A stretch of DNA of 64,000 nt from Stagnimonas sp965279705 (GTDB taxonomy: Bacteria; Pseudomonadota; Gammaproteobacteria; Nevskiales; Nevskiaceae), in the NCBI GenBank assembly GCA_965279705.1, contig OZ257257.1, positions 1,736,001-1,800,000 of the forward strand, written 5' to 3'. Made by a program: the position numbers and the translations under genes. Under the pieces are notes generated by a model. That model was not told the origin of the DNA, did no database searches, and worked only from the letters and a program-made list of their open reading frames with translations. Shown piece by piece: positions 48,508 through 58,712 of the stretch (within the stretch, counting starts at the first letter, position 1; every line of letters begins with the position of its first letter).

Positions 48508-51500
48508 GATTCAAGCGTATCGCGCAGGGTGCGTAACCGCTCGCGCGCCAGCTCGAAGTTGTAAGCGCCGATGGCGTCGAGCAGCGCCTTCACCTCCAGC
48601 CCTTCGATGCCTTGCAGGCTGCGGGCCTGCTCGCGGGCGTCGCTGTCGCCTGCGGCCAGCAGCTGGTCGAGGGTGTCGAGCTGCGCGGAGAGATCGGCAG
48701 ACATGACGACGCGCGCGACTGGCGTCGCAGACGCAGGTACGGGCAGGGCCGCGAGGCTGGCGAGCAGAAAATCCAGCCGCGGCGTCAGCGCCTGCAGAAT
48801 CTCCTGCGACAAGGTGGGGTTATGGGTTTCGCAGGCCACTTCCAGCGCGCCGGCGGCGGCGGCCAGGGCATCGCCACCCAGTGTGGCCGCCGCGCCGCGC
48901 AAGGTGTGGGCGAGCCGGATGGCGGTGCTGAAATCCTGCGATTGCAAGGCCTCGCTCAGCAGCGCGGCGTCGCCCGCATGGTGACGGCTGAAGGTCTGCG
49001 CCAGCCGCCAGTAGGTGCTGGTGGTGGCCCCCATGCGTGCCAGTGCGCCGTCGATGTCCAGTTCGGCCGGTTCCCAGGATTCGTGCACCAGCGGGATTTC
49101 AGATAGCGGCATCTCGCCCGGTGCGCGTCTTAGCCAGCGTTCGAGTGCGCCGAAGAACTCGCTCATGCGGATGGGTTTGGTGACGTAGTCGTTCATGCCG
49201 GACGCCAGGCATTTTTCGCGGTCGCCGGCCAGCGCATTGGCAGTCATCGCAATCACCGGCAGGTCGGCGTAGCGTGGGTCGCTGCGCAGCATGCGGGTGG
49301 CTGCATAGCCATCGAGCACGGGCATCTGCACGTCCATCAGCACGGCATCGAACAGGTCAGGCTCCAGAAACGCCAGCGCCTCTTCGCCGTTGGCGGCGAC
49401 CTGCACCTTCGCCCCGGCGTTGAGTAGCAGTTCGCTGGCGACTTCCTGGTTCACCGGGTTGTCCTCGACCAGCAAAATGCGCACGCCGGCCAGACGCTGG
49501 TCGGCCGGGCGGTCGCGGCGGATCGGCTCGATGCGCGAGCGTGGGCCGCAGATGCCGACCACGGTATCCAGCAGCACCGAGGCCGACACCGGCTTGTGCA
49601 GAAAGCCATCGAGTGCCGCGCCCTCGTGCTTGGCCATCACTTCTTCACGGCCATAAGCGGTGACCATCACCACCGCCGGTGCGGTATCACCCTGCTTGAG
49701 TCGCCGTGCGGCTTCGAGGCCACCGATGCCAGGCATTTTCCAGTCCATCAACACAAGATCGAAGGTGCTGTCGGCGGACTTTGCCAGCGCTTCTTCACCG
49801 CTGTCGGCCGTGGTCACGGCAAAGCCGAAACCGCTCAGCATTTCGCCCAAGATCAAGCGCGCGGAGGCGTTGTCGTCCGCTACCAGGCAGCGCAGCCCTG
49901 CCGGCACGTCCAGACGACGCTGGCTTTGCGTGTGATCGCGCCCGAACGGCAACGTGAACCAGAACAGGCTGCCTTGGCCCTCGATGCTCTCCACCCCGAT
50001 CTGGCCGCCCATCATGTCGACCAGACGACGGCTGATGGCGAGGCCGAGGCCAGTGCCGCCGTAGCGACGGGTGGTGGAGGCATCGGCCTGCTGAAACGAC
50101 TGGAACAGTCGTGCGAGTTGCTCGGCGCTCATGCCGATGCCGGAATCCTGCACGGCAAAGCGCAGTTGCAGCGCGTCATCGCCGGCGGTCACGGTGGTGT
50201 CGAGGTCTACCGTGATGACGATTTCGCCCTGATCGGTGAACTTGATGGCATTGCTGACCAGGTTGATGAGCACCTGCCCGAGTCGCAGCGAATCACCCAC
50301 CAAGCGGGTCGGGATGGCCGGATCGCAGCGCATCAGGATTTCAATCTCCTTGCCCTGCGCGCGAATGCCCGCGAGGTTGGCAAGATTGTTGAGCACGTCA
50401 TCAAGGCTGAACGGCAGGCTCTCGACATCCAGCTTGCCGGCCTCGATTTTCGAGAAGTCGAGAATGTCGTTGATGATGCGCATCAGCGACTCCGCCGAGC
50501 CTTCGATCTTCTCCACGTAATTGCGCTGGCGGCTGTCCAGTTGCGTCTGCAGGGCCAGGTGGCTCATGCCGATGATGGCGTTCATCGGCGTGCGGATTTC
50601 ATGGCTCATGTTGGCGAGGAAGTCGCTCTTCGCACGGCTGGCGGCCTGGGCCTGGGCCTCGCTGACGGCCAGCGCCATCGCTGCGTTTTCGCGCTCCATC
50701 GCGCGGCCCAGCTGGCTACCGAGATCGGCCAGCACGGCCAGCAGGGCGTCGTCGGGTTTTTCTTCGCGGGTGGAGAAGAACTCCAGCACGGCCAGCACCT
50801 CGCGACCGGACAACACCGGAAACGCGAACGCGCCGCGCAGGCCCGCACTGGCGCCCAGCGCCGCACGCGGATAGCTGGGATCGTTGGGGGCATCGCCCAC
50901 CCAGAGCGGTGCGCCGGTTTGCCACACCCGCCCGGGCAGACCCTCACCCGGGGCGAATGCCAGCGTCTCGCTGGCATCGCGGAACGACGCGTAATGCGGG
51001 GCCTCGCCCTGCGGAATGTGCCAGAGCCCGGTCGAGCGCAGCTTGCCGTCTTCCACCCGATAGGCATGTCCCAACGGCCAGCCGGTGAAATCACAAAGGC
51101 GTTGCAGCGCGGCATTGAGCGCGACTTCGGAATCCTTGGCTTCATTGGCGGCCGTCGCCACGGTTTGCAGCAGGCGCAGCTGTGCGGTCCGCTTGCTCAG
51201 CTCGATGGTGCGTTTGCGCACGCGGTCTTCGATGCGCTCGTACATCGCCGAGAGATCCGTCGCCATCGCGTTGAAGGCGGTGCCGAGGCTGGAGACTTCA
51301 TCGCTGCCTTCGGTCGTCAGCCGCAAACCCAGTTCGCCAGCCGACATGCGTCGGGCGCCATGCACCAGCACCGTCAGGCGCCTGGAGGTATCGCGGCCCG
51401 CCGCCAGCGCGAGAAAGCCGACGACGAAAATCATCAATCCCGCCAGACTCAGCACGCTGTTGCGTTCGATGCGCAGGGTCTTGATGCGGGCATGCAGCGC

Positions 51501-52343
51501 CAGGAACTCCCAGCGGTTGGCGGCTTCGTAGAGGTCCTGCAGGGCGAGTCCCGCTGCATCGGCGCTGGCGCTGGCATCACCGCCTGTGCCGGCCACCTTA
51601 AGCAGCGTGCGCGCTGCCGTGGACCAGAGTTGCGCCGGTTCATCGAGAGCGGCCTTGAGCGTATCGCGGCTGCCGCGGTAGTAGTGGTTGTTGCGGTAGC
51701 CGGTGGCGAGACCCTGCTCGATGCCTTCGACCTGGATCTGCAGGCGCACCAGCGCTTCGGTGTCAGTATCCCGCCGCAGCAGGTCGATGGCCTTCGACGC
51801 CTCTGGATGCCGCAATAGCAGCGTATCCATGACGTAGTAGGTGTCGAGATCGGGGTCGAGGATGAGGTTGGAGGTGTTGCCCACCTGGGCGAAAGCCGCC
51901 CAGACGGCTTTCATCAGCGCGTGGTGTGTGGTGACGGTATCGCCATCCGGCGAAGCTGCCTGGTGTTGCTGCCAGGCGGCGCGTACCTGCTGCATCTCGG
52001 CCGTCACATCGAGGATTTCAGGGTAGGGCTTGCCGAGACAGCGCTGCCCATCGAGTGCTGCAAGATCAGCCAGGTCGATTTCTGCGAGGGCAGGCGTATC
52101 GGCATGGGCCGCCAGCCGCCGCAGGGGCTCGTTGTAGGTGAGGCCGCAGAGTTCCTTCTCGGCGAACACGATGCCGTTGGTGGCGGTGCGGCCGTAAAAG
52201 AAGAACAGCAGCGCGGTCGGCAGGGTGAATGCCAGGCTCAACAGCAGCAGCTTCTTGCCGAGCCGCAAATGCCGCAGCCATGCCAGGCCTCGCAATGTTG
52301 GCTTGCTGTGCCGCAGACCTGTCTTGAGGCCTTGTCCGGTCAT
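48504..52343 (-). CDS. membrane hybrid histidine kinase (HAMP-GAF-HisKA-HATPase-REC-REC-HPt)
   Basis: The 1279-residue protein has membrane helices at about 31-50 and 299-316 flanking a periplasmic sensor domain, a HAMP domain (about 318-375) and GAF (about 395-550). The HisKA has His581 (MSHEIRTPMNAI), and HATPase motifs include VSNAIKFTDQGE, DSGIGM and GGTGLGL. REC1 has Asp867 and REC2 Asp1004; the HPt has His1146 (AHTLRGAAATLG). This makes a full internal phosphorelay. The ATG at 52343 replaces a longer frame. It is coupled to the REC-GGDEF-EAL gene, suggesting control of cyclic di-GMP. The signal is unknown. Confidence 0.92.
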   Translation of the reverse strand: MTGQGLKTGLRHSKPTLRGLAWLRHLRLGKKLLLLSLAFTLPTALLFFFYGRTATNGIVFAEKELCGLTYNEPLRRLAAHADTPALAEIDLADLAALDGQRCLGKPYPEILDVTAEMQQVRAAWQQHQAASPDGDTVTTHHALMKAVWAAFAQVGNTSNLILDPDLDTYYVMDTLLLRHPEASKAIDLLRRDTDTEALVRLQIQVEGIEQGLATGYRNNHYYRGSRDTLKAALDEPAQLWSTAARTLLKVAGTGGDASASADAAGLALQDLYEAANRWEFLALHARIKTLRIERNSVLSLAGLMIFVVGFLALAAGRDTSRRLTVLVHGARRMSAGELGLRLTTEGSDEVSSLGTAFNAMATDLSAMYERIEDRVRKRTIELSKRTAQLRLLQTVATAANEAKDSEVALNAALQRLCDFTGWPLGHAYRVEDGKLRSTGLWHIPQGEAPHYASFRDASETLAFAPGEGLPGRVWQTGAPLWVGDAPNDPSYPRAALGASAGLRGAFAFPVLSGREVLAVLEFFSTREEKPDDALLAVLADLGSQLGRAMERENAAMALAVSEAQAQAASRAKSDFLANMSHEIRTPMNAIIGMSHLALQTQLDSRQRNYVEKIEGSAESLMRIINDILDFSKIEAGKLDVESLPFSLDDVLNNLANLAGIRAQGKEIEILMRCDPAIPTRLVGDSLRLGQVLINLVSNAIKFTDQGEIVITVDLDTTVTAGDDALQLRFAVQDSGIGMSAEQLARLFQSFQQADASTTRRYGGTGLGLAISRRLVDMMGGQIGVESIEGQGSLFWFTLPFGRDHTQSQRRLDVPAGLRCLVADDNASARLILGEMLSGFGFAVTTADSGEEALAKSADSTFDLVLMDWKMPGIGGLEAARRLKQGDTAPAVVMVTAYGREEVMAKHEGAALDGFLHKPVSASVLLDTVVGICGPRSRIEPIRRDRPADQRLAGVRILLVEDNPVNQEVASELLLNAGAKVQVAANGEEALAFLEPDLFDAVLMDVQMPVLDGYAATRMLRSDPRYADLPVIAMTANALAGDREKCLASGMNDYVTKPIRMSEFFGALERWLRRAPGEMPLSEIPLVHESWEPAELDIDGALARMGATTSTYWRLAQTFSRHHAGDAALLSEALQSQDFSTAIRLAHTLRGAAATLGGDALAAAAGALEVACETHNPTLSQEILQALTPRLDFLLASLAALPVPASATPVARVVMSADLSAQLDTLDQLLAAGDSDAREQARSLQGIEGLEVKALLDAIGAYNFELARERLRTLRDTLES

Positions 52344-52398
52344 GGATCTGCCTTGTCCCTGTGTTGTGCAAACAGGGTAGCAAGGTCGCAAGCGGCGG

Positions 52399-53784
52399 TC
52401 AGGTTTTGCGCAGGCAGGCCTTGAAGCCTTCGGTGAGTTTCGCGCGGTCCAGATTCTTGCCGATGAACACCAGGGTGTTGTTGCGCGGCGCGTCGCCCCA
52501 GGCCTGCTCCTCTCGGCCATCCAGCACCATGTGCACGCCCTGGAACACATAGCGCTTGTCGCGTCCCGCCACGTTCAAGATGCCCTTGCTGCGGAAGATG
52601 TCGTTGCCCTGCATCGACAGCACCGCGCCGATCCAGCCCGAGAACAGGCTGGGGTCGACTTGGCCGTCACAACGGATGCCGACGCTGGTCACGGCCTCGT
52701 CGTGGCTGTGGCCTTCCTCGAAGTACTTGGCGAGCACCGGCCGCAGGGTTTTGCCGTCGGCGGATTTCAGGGTGAGGTGAAACTCCTCCGGCGCGTGCTC
52801 GCTGAGCAGCACGTAATGGCCGGGTGCGGCGATGCGCACCGGGAAGTGCGCATGCGCGCCATGCAGATCGAGCCGCCAGGGCGTCATCGAGGGTTCGATG
52901 CTGCTGCCGGCCGCACGGTCTTCGGCGGTGTTGGCAAAAACACGGATGCCCTTGTCGGAGGCGCTCTTCAGCGCGTCTTCGCCAGAGGCGGGCACCGGCA
53001 GCAGCGCCAGCTTGAGGTGATGCTCGTCGTGGACGTGATGGTGATGTGCGTCATGGCCGTGGTCGTGACCGCATGCACTGGCTACCAGCTCCGCCGCGCC
53101 ATCAAGCTTGTAGAGGCCAGCCCATTCAAACGGGTATTCGGGCTGGAGAAAATCCGGATTCACTTCGATGGCGCGGCTCAAGTCGAAGCCGCCGACATCC
53201 AGTACGGTGTTGATGGGTGCCGCGGCATGGGTGGTGCGGATGAGCTTGGCCACGGCATTGATGCGCCGCACGCGCTGCTCGACGGCATCCAGCTCATCGG
53301 CACTGACCAGATCGCATTTATTGAGCAGAATCACGTCGGCGAAAGCGACCTGCTTTTGCGCTTCCTCGCTGTCATCGAGATGCAGCAACAGATGCTTGGC
53401 ATCGACGACGGTGACGAGACCATCGAGCGCGAACTGCGCCTTCATGTCCTCGTCCATGAAAAAGGTCTGCGCCACAGGGCCGGGGTCGGCCATGCCGGTG
53501 GTCTCGACCAGGATGCGGTCGAACTTGTCGCGTCGCTTCAACAGCTGGCCGAGGATGCGGATGAGATCGCCTCTGACCGTGCAGCAGATGCAGCCGTTGT
53601 TCATCTCGAAGATTTCTTCGTCGGCGTTGATGACCAGCGCCTGATCGATGCCCACCTCGCCAAACTCGTTTTCGATCACCGCAATGCGCTGGCCGTGGTG
53701 CTCGCTGAGGATGCGGTTGAGCAGAGTGGTCTTGCCCGCGCCCAGAAAGCCGGTGAGGACGGTAACGGGAATCTTGCTGGCCAT
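52399..53784 (-). CDS. CobW/ZigA-type metal chaperone GTPase
   Basis: The 461-residue G3E-family GTPase has Walker A GFLGAGKTTLLN, the metal-binding CxCC motif in NNGCICCTVRGDL, the ETTGMADPGPV motif and the guanine-specificity NKCD. A His-rich stretch (GHDHGHDAHHHH and following, about residues 245-262) suggests zinc or cobalt binding. The C-terminal CobW domain follows. It probably inserts metal into a target enzyme under limitation. No target gene is adjacent. Confidence 0.88.
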   Translation of the reverse strand: MASKIPVTVLTGFLGAGKTTLLNRILSEHHGQRIAVIENEFGEVGIDQALVINADEEIFEMNNGCICCTVRGDLIRILGQLLKRRDKFDRILVETTGMADPGPVAQTFFMDEDMKAQFALDGLVTVVDAKHLLLHLDDSEEAQKQVAFADVILLNKCDLVSADELDAVEQRVRRINAVAKLIRTTHAAAPINTVLDVGGFDLSRAIEVNPDFLQPEYPFEWAGLYKLDGAAELVASACGHDHGHDAHHHHVHDEHHLKLALLPVPASGEDALKSASDKGIRVFANTAEDRAAGSSIEPSMTPWRLDLHGAHAHFPVRIAAPGHYVLLSEHAPEEFHLTLKSADGKTLRPVLAKYFEEGHSHDEAVTSVGIRCDGQVDPSLFSGWIGAVLSMQGNDIFRSKGILNVAGRDKRYVFQGVHMVLDGREEQAWGDAPRNNTLVFIGKNLDRAKLTEGFKACLRKT

Positions 53785-53915
53785 GCGGAAGTGCTCTGTT
53801 GGGGGCGCAATGTTAGCTGGTGCTTTTCCGCCGCAGTTCAAGATGCCACGGTTCAAGACGACACGAGCCCGGCGTATGATGCGCGGCACTCAATTCACAG
53901 CTCTCATCACACGCT

Positions 53916-54785
53916 ATGTCCGCACTCGTGTTGCCCGATCTTTCCACCCCGCCTTCCACCGCGCCGCTATTCTGGAAGGCCGCACTCTCGGCCCGCCGCA
54001 AACCCGGCACTGCACCGGAGATTCCCAACAACTCGGTGACGTTGAAAAACTTCGTGCTGACCGGCGACCACATCGCCGCATACAACGCCGTTTGCGGCCT
54101 GCCGCAGGGTCCGCTGGCCATGACCTATCCGCAGGTGGTGGCGGCACCGCTGCACATGCATGTGATGACTCAGCCGAACTTTCCGCTGCCGTTGCTGGGC
54201 ATCGTTCACTTACGCAATATCGTCACCCAAAAGCATTCGTTGAGCGCGGGCGTGCCCTACGACGTGCGGGTGCATATCGGCGACTCGCGTCGCACGAAGC
54301 TGGGCATCGAAGTGGATCTGCTCACGGATTACCTCTCCCATGACGAAAGCCTTTGGAGTGCGGTGACCACGGTGCTGTATCGCATGAAGTCCAAGGAACG
54401 TGGCGCCCGCGCACCGGTGCCGGCTGCGGCCGCGGTCACCGCAAGCTATCTGCCATTCGACGTGCCCGAAAACATCGGCCGCCGCTACGCGCCGATTGCG
54501 GGCGACTACAACCCGATTCATCTCTACCCGATCACCGCCAAGTTCCTGGGCTTCGACCGCGCCATCGCCCATGGCATGTGGAGTGTGGCGCGCTCGCTGG
54601 GTCTGATGCTGCCTACCTACGGCGGCACACCGGCAAAGCTCACCATTCAATTCAAGCAGCCCCTGTTTCTGCCTGGTCGCGTCACCCTCAAGCAGGTGAA
54701 AACAGGGCAGGGCGTGGACTTCGACCTGTTGGCGAGAGAGGGTGGAAAGACCCACTTCTCGGGCCGCCTCGAAGGTCTTATTTGA
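53916..54785 (+). CDS. MaoC-like dehydratase-domain protein
   Basis: In this 289-residue protein the C-terminal hot-dog domain carries the hydratase 2 motif IAGDYNPIHLYPITAKFLGFDRAIAHG split over about 205-232, with the Asp and His catalytic pair. The amino-terminal half resembles a second, degenerate hot-dog. It probably acts on an enoyl-CoA or related thioester. It stands alone, divergent from the CobW gene and upstream of galU. Confidence 0.82.
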   Translation: MSALVLPDLSTPPSTAPLFWKAALSARRKPGTAPEIPNNSVTLKNFVLTGDHIAAYNAVCGLPQGPLAMTYPQVVAAPLHMHVMTQPNFPLPLLGIVHLRNIVTQKHSLSAGVPYDVRVHIGDSRRTKLGIEVDLLTDYLSHDESLWSAVTTVLYRMKSKERGARAPVPAAAAVTASYLPFDVPENIGRRYAPIAGDYNPIHLYPITAKFLGFDRAIAHGMWSVARSLGLMLPTYGGTPAKLTIQFKQPLFLPGRVTLKQVKTGQGVDFDLLAREGGKTHFSGRLEGLI

Positions 54786-54845
54786 ATTGTCCGTCAGCTA
54801 AACTAAGGTTTCCACCTAGTCTGTCGTCCTTTCTCCGGAGCACTC

Positions 54846-55748
54846 ATGCGTATCCGCAAAGCGGTTTTCCCCGTCGCCGGTCTCGGCACTCGCTTCCTCC
54901 CCGCCACCAAGGCGAGCGCGAAGGAAATGCTGCCCGTGGTCGACAAGCCGCTGATCCAGTACGCGGTGCAGGAGGCGATCAGCGCGGGTGCGGAAGAACT
55001 GATCTTCGTCACTGGCCGCTCGAAGAACTCCATCATGGATCACTTCGACAAGGCTTATGAGTTGGAAGCCGAACTCGCTGCCCGCAACAAGACCAAGCTG
55101 TTGGAGACCGTGCAGGAAATCCTGCCGCCCGGCATCACCTGCATCTTCATCCGTCAGGCTGAAGCTCTGGGTCTGGGTCATGCCGTGCTGTGTGCTTGGC
55201 CGGCCGTGGGTGATGAAGATTTTTCGGTGATCCTCGCGGACGACTTGATCGACGGCAAGCTGCGTCCCTGCCTGGCACAGATGCAGCGCGTGTATCAGGA
55301 GTACGGCACCAGCGTGATCGCCACGCAGCGCGTGCCGATGGAAGAAATCAGCAGCTACGGCGTGGTCGAAACCCAGCCGGTTGCACCGGGCCTGGGCGAG
55401 ATTCGCCGCATCGTCGAAAAGCCCAAGCGTGAAGATGCCCCCAGCAACCTCGCCGTGGTCGGCCGCTACATCCTGACGCCGCGCATCTTCAAGCTTTTGG
55501 AGCGCACCCCGCGTGGTGCCGGCGGCGAGATTCAGCTGACCGACGCGATCAGCGCGATGATTCAGGAACAGACCGTATTGGCCTACGAGTTCGAGGGCAC
55601 CCGCTATGACTGCGGCTCTAAACTCGGTTACCTGAAGGCCAACGTTGAATTCGGCTTGAAGCACCCCGAACTTGCCACCGAGTTCCGCGAATATCTTTCC
55701 GGCATGGGCCATGGCTTGAATGGCACCAGCCCCGACACGAAGAAGTAA
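54846..55748 (+). CDS. galU: UTP--glucose-1-phosphate uridylyltransferase
   Basis: The 300-residue GalU makes UDP-glucose. The nucleotide-binding signature FPVAGLGTRFLPATKASAKE and the KPLIQYAVQEA motif are at the amino terminus; the metal-binding Asp is in VILADDLIDG. A GGAG ribosome site precedes the ATG. It supplies the Ugd encoded at 30634-31959. Confidence 0.95.
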   Translation: MRIRKAVFPVAGLGTRFLPATKASAKEMLPVVDKPLIQYAVQEAISAGAEELIFVTGRSKNSIMDHFDKAYELEAELAARNKTKLLETVQEILPPGITCIFIRQAEALGLGHAVLCAWPAVGDEDFSVILADDLIDGKLRPCLAQMQRVYQEYGTSVIATQRVPMEEISSYGVVETQPVAPGLGEIRRIVEKPKREDAPSNLAVVGRYILTPRIFKLLERTPRGAGGEIQLTDAISAMIQEQTVLAYEFEGTRYDCGSKLGYLKANVEFGLKHPELATEFREYLSGMGHGLNGTSPDTKK

Positions 55749-55768
55749 CCAGCAAGTCCTCGAACCCG

Positions 55769-55795
55769 CAGCGCCGCTTTCAAGGCGGCGCTGCC
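55769..55795. other. hairpin between galU and sucA
   Basis: GCAGCGCCGC (55769-55778) is perfectly complementary to GCGGCGCTGC (55786-55795) across a 7-base loop. No T-run follows, so it is a weak terminator at best or an mRNA 3' end stabiliser for galU. Confidence 0.6.
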
Positions 55796-55820
55796 TGCTT
55801 GGGGCAGGAGCAGAGTCGAA

Positions 55821-58664
55821 ATGACCGGCAGCAAATACACCACGCAGATCGCAACGTCGTCACTCGCAGGCGGCAATGCCGTCTATGTGGAGGCGATGTA
55901 CGAGCAGTTTCTGGAAGACGCCAATTCGGTGGACGACAGCTGGCGTCAGTACTTCCAGGGTTTGAATGGCGCAGCCGATGTGCCGCACGGGCCGGTGGTG
56001 ACGCGCTTCGAGAAGCTCGCCCAGCAGCCCAAGACACTGGTGGTGAAGGGCCCCGCGGCACTCGATGCCGCGGCTGCCGAGAAGCAGGCCGGCGTGCTGC
56101 GTCTCATCAACTATTACCGTGTGCGCGGCCACCAAGCCGCCAAGCTCGATCCCCTGGGTTTGGCGCACATGCCGGTGCTGCAGGATATTGATCCCAGCTT
56201 CCACGGGCTGGCACCGGCGGATATGGATACGGTGTTCAACACCGGTTCGCTCGCCGCCGCAGATCGCATGCCGCTGCGCGACATCATCAAGCTGCTCAAG
56301 GCCGTCTACACCGACACCATCGGTGTGGAATACATGTACATCACCGAAACCGAGCAGAAACGCTGGGTGCAGAAGCGGCTCGAAACCACGGCGTTTCAGC
56401 CCAAGCTGAGCAATGAGCGCCGCAAGGAAGTGCTGTTGCAGATGACCGCCGCCGAAGGGCTAGAGCGATACCTGCACAACAAGTACGTCGGCCAGAAACG
56501 CTTCTCGCTGGAAGGCGGCGAAGCCACTATCCCGGCACTCGACGAGGCTCTGCGTGCGGCGGCTGAAGCCGGTGCCGAAGAGTTGGTGATCGGCATGGCC
56601 CACCGCGGCCGCCTCAACGTGCTCATCAACATCCTCGGCAAGTCGCCGAAGGATCTGTTTGCCGAGTTCGAGGGCAAGTATTCGGCTGAGTCATTGAGCC
56701 GCGCCGGTGACGTCAAATATCACCAGGGTTTCTCGACCGACGTCGAGGTGCTGGGCAAGCGTCTGCACCTCGTGCTCGCCTTCAACCCCTCGCACCTTGA
56801 AATCGCCAACCCGGTGGTCGAAGGGAGTGTGAAGGCGCGCCAGACCCGCCGCCACGACGACGTGGGCCAGAAGATCGTGCCCATCCTCATCCACGGCGAC
56901 GCCGCGTTTGCCGGCCAGGGCGTGGTGATGGAAACCATGCAGCTCAGTCACAGCAAGGGTTACTCAACCGGCGGCACGCTGCACATCATCATCAACAACC
57001 AGATCGGCTTCACGACGCCGAACCCGATCGAAGTCGAGCCCGGCCATGATTCGCGCACCAGCCGCTATTGCACCGATCTCGCGAAGATGGTCGAGGCACC
57101 GGTGTTCCATGTGAATGGCGACGACCCGGATGCGGTGGTGTTCGTCACGCGTCTCGCGATGGACTTCCGCAACGCCTTCCACAAGGACGTCATCGTCGAT
57201 ATTTGCTGCTATCGCCGCTTAGGACACAACGAGGCCGACGAGCCGAGCGTGACCAGCCCGGTGATGTACGACGCGATCAAGAAGCTGCCCACCACGCTGA
57301 CGCTCTACGGCCAGAAACTGGTCGCTGAAAAAGCGGTGGAACCCGACGAACCTGCCAAGCTGATCGCGGCCTATCGCGATGGCCTGGACAAGGGCGAGAA
57401 CATTGCCCGTACCACGCTCGGTCTGGTCGGTAACAAGTTCACCGTCAATTGGTCTCTGTTCGGCAAGGGCGAGTGGCATACGCCGACGGACACCAGCGTC
57501 TCGCTCGACGCCATCAAGATGCTCAGCGACAAACTACTGACGCTGCCTGAAGGCTTCACGCCCCATGCCCGCGTCGCCAAGATTCTCGACGACCGCGCCA
57601 AGATGGTTGCCGGCGAGCAGGCGATGGATTGGGGCTTTGCTGAAACCACCGCCTACGCCACGCTGGTCAATGAAGGCTTCGCGGTGCGCATGACCGGGCA
57701 GGACGTTCGCCGCGGCACGTTCTTCCACCGCCACGCCACGCTGCACGATGCCAAGACCGGCCATAGCGTGACGCCGCTGCGTCACCTCTCGCCAGACAAG
57801 GACAAGTTCATCATCGTCGACACCCTGCTGTCGGAAGAAGGCGTGCTGGGTTTCGAATACGGATACTCCACAACGGACCCGGATGCGCTGGTGATCTGGG
57901 AAGCGCAGTTCGGCGACTTCGCCAACGGCGCGCAGGTCGTCATCGACCAGTTCATCGCCTCGGGGCAAGAGAAATGGGGCCGTCTCTGCGGACTCGTGAT
58001 GTTCCTGCCGCACGGCTACGAAGGACAGGGCCCTGAGCACTCTTCGGCCCGTCTTGAACGCTATCTGCAACTCTGCGCCAACAACAACATGCAGGTCTGC
58101 GTGCCGTCCACACCGGCGCAGATGTTCCACATGCTGCGCCGCCAGATGAAGCGCAGCCTGCGCATGCCGCTGATCGTGATGACGCCGAAATCGCTGCTGC
58201 GGCATCCGCTGTCGGTATCGACGCTGGACGATCTCACCAAGGGCCGCTTCCAGCCAGTGATTGGCGAAGTCGAGCCGCTGGATGCGAAGAAGGTGACGCG
58301 CATCGTGCTCTGCTCCGGCAAGGTCTACTACGACCTCGTGCAGGCTCGTCAGAAGGCCAAGATCGACAACGTCGCCATCGTCCGTGTCGAACAGCTGTAT
58401 CCCTTCCCGCGCGATGACTATCAGCAGACGCTCGCGGCCTTTCCCAAGGCGACCGAAGTGGTGTGGGCGCAGGAAGAACCCGAGAACCAGGGTGCCTGGT
58501 ATCAGGTCAAGCATCGGCTTTCGGCCTATCTCGGCAAGCAGCACAAACTCCTTTACGCCACACGCCGCGGTGCAGCGACGACGGCAGCCGGCTACCTGAA
58601 AGTGCACAACAAAGAACAAGAAGAAGTCGTCACTGCGGCACTCACTGGCGGCAAGCCGGTCTAG
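55821..58664 (+). CDS. sucA: 2-oxoglutarate dehydrogenase E1 component
   Basis: The 947-residue thiamine diphosphate enzyme of the TCA cycle starts with the typical YVEAMYEQFLEDANSVDDSW segment. It has the MAHRGRLNVL motif, IHGDAAFAGQG, the ThDP/Mg-binding region GDDPDAVVFVTRLA and the HNEADEPS motif. It heads the sucA-sucB-lpd operon. Confidence 0.96.
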   Translation: MTGSKYTTQIATSSLAGGNAVYVEAMYEQFLEDANSVDDSWRQYFQGLNGAADVPHGPVVTRFEKLAQQPKTLVVKGPAALDAAAAEKQAGVLRLINYYRVRGHQAAKLDPLGLAHMPVLQDIDPSFHGLAPADMDTVFNTGSLAAADRMPLRDIIKLLKAVYTDTIGVEYMYITETEQKRWVQKRLETTAFQPKLSNERRKEVLLQMTAAEGLERYLHNKYVGQKRFSLEGGEATIPALDEALRAAAEAGAEELVIGMAHRGRLNVLINILGKSPKDLFAEFEGKYSAESLSRAGDVKYHQGFSTDVEVLGKRLHLVLAFNPSHLEIANPVVEGSVKARQTRRHDDVGQKIVPILIHGDAAFAGQGVVMETMQLSHSKGYSTGGTLHIIINNQIGFTTPNPIEVEPGHDSRTSRYCTDLAKMVEAPVFHVNGDDPDAVVFVTRLAMDFRNAFHKDVIVDICCYRRLGHNEADEPSVTSPVMYDAIKKLPTTLTLYGQKLVAEKAVEPDEPAKLIAAYRDGLDKGENIARTTLGLVGNKFTVNWSLFGKGEWHTPTDTSVSLDAIKMLSDKLLTLPEGFTPHARVAKILDDRAKMVAGEQAMDWGFAETTAYATLVNEGFAVRMTGQDVRRGTFFHRHATLHDAKTGHSVTPLRHLSPDKDKFIIVDTLLSEEGVLGFEYGYSTTDPDALVIWEAQFGDFANGAQVVIDQFIASGQEKWGRLCGLVMFLPHGYEGQGPEHSSARLERYLQLCANNNMQVCVPSTPAQMFHMLRRQMKRSLRMPLIVMTPKSLLRHPLSVSTLDDLTKGRFQPVIGEVEPLDAKKVTRIVLCSGKVYYDLVQARQKAKIDNVAIVRVEQLYPFPRDDYQQTLAAFPKATEVVWAQEEPENQGAWYQVKHRLSAYLGKQHKLLYATRRGAATTAAGYLKVHNKEQEEVVTAALTGGKPV

Positions 58665-58712
58665 TCGTCGCATCAACCTGCAACTCAACAAAAGAATCCT
58701 CGGAGAAGCCTG

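Noticed and set aside
49596..51818. A 740-codon plus-strand open frame opposite the hybrid kinase
   Set aside because: It is antisense to conserved HisKA/HATPase/REC coding sequence, and its composition is typical of a GC-rich shadow frame.
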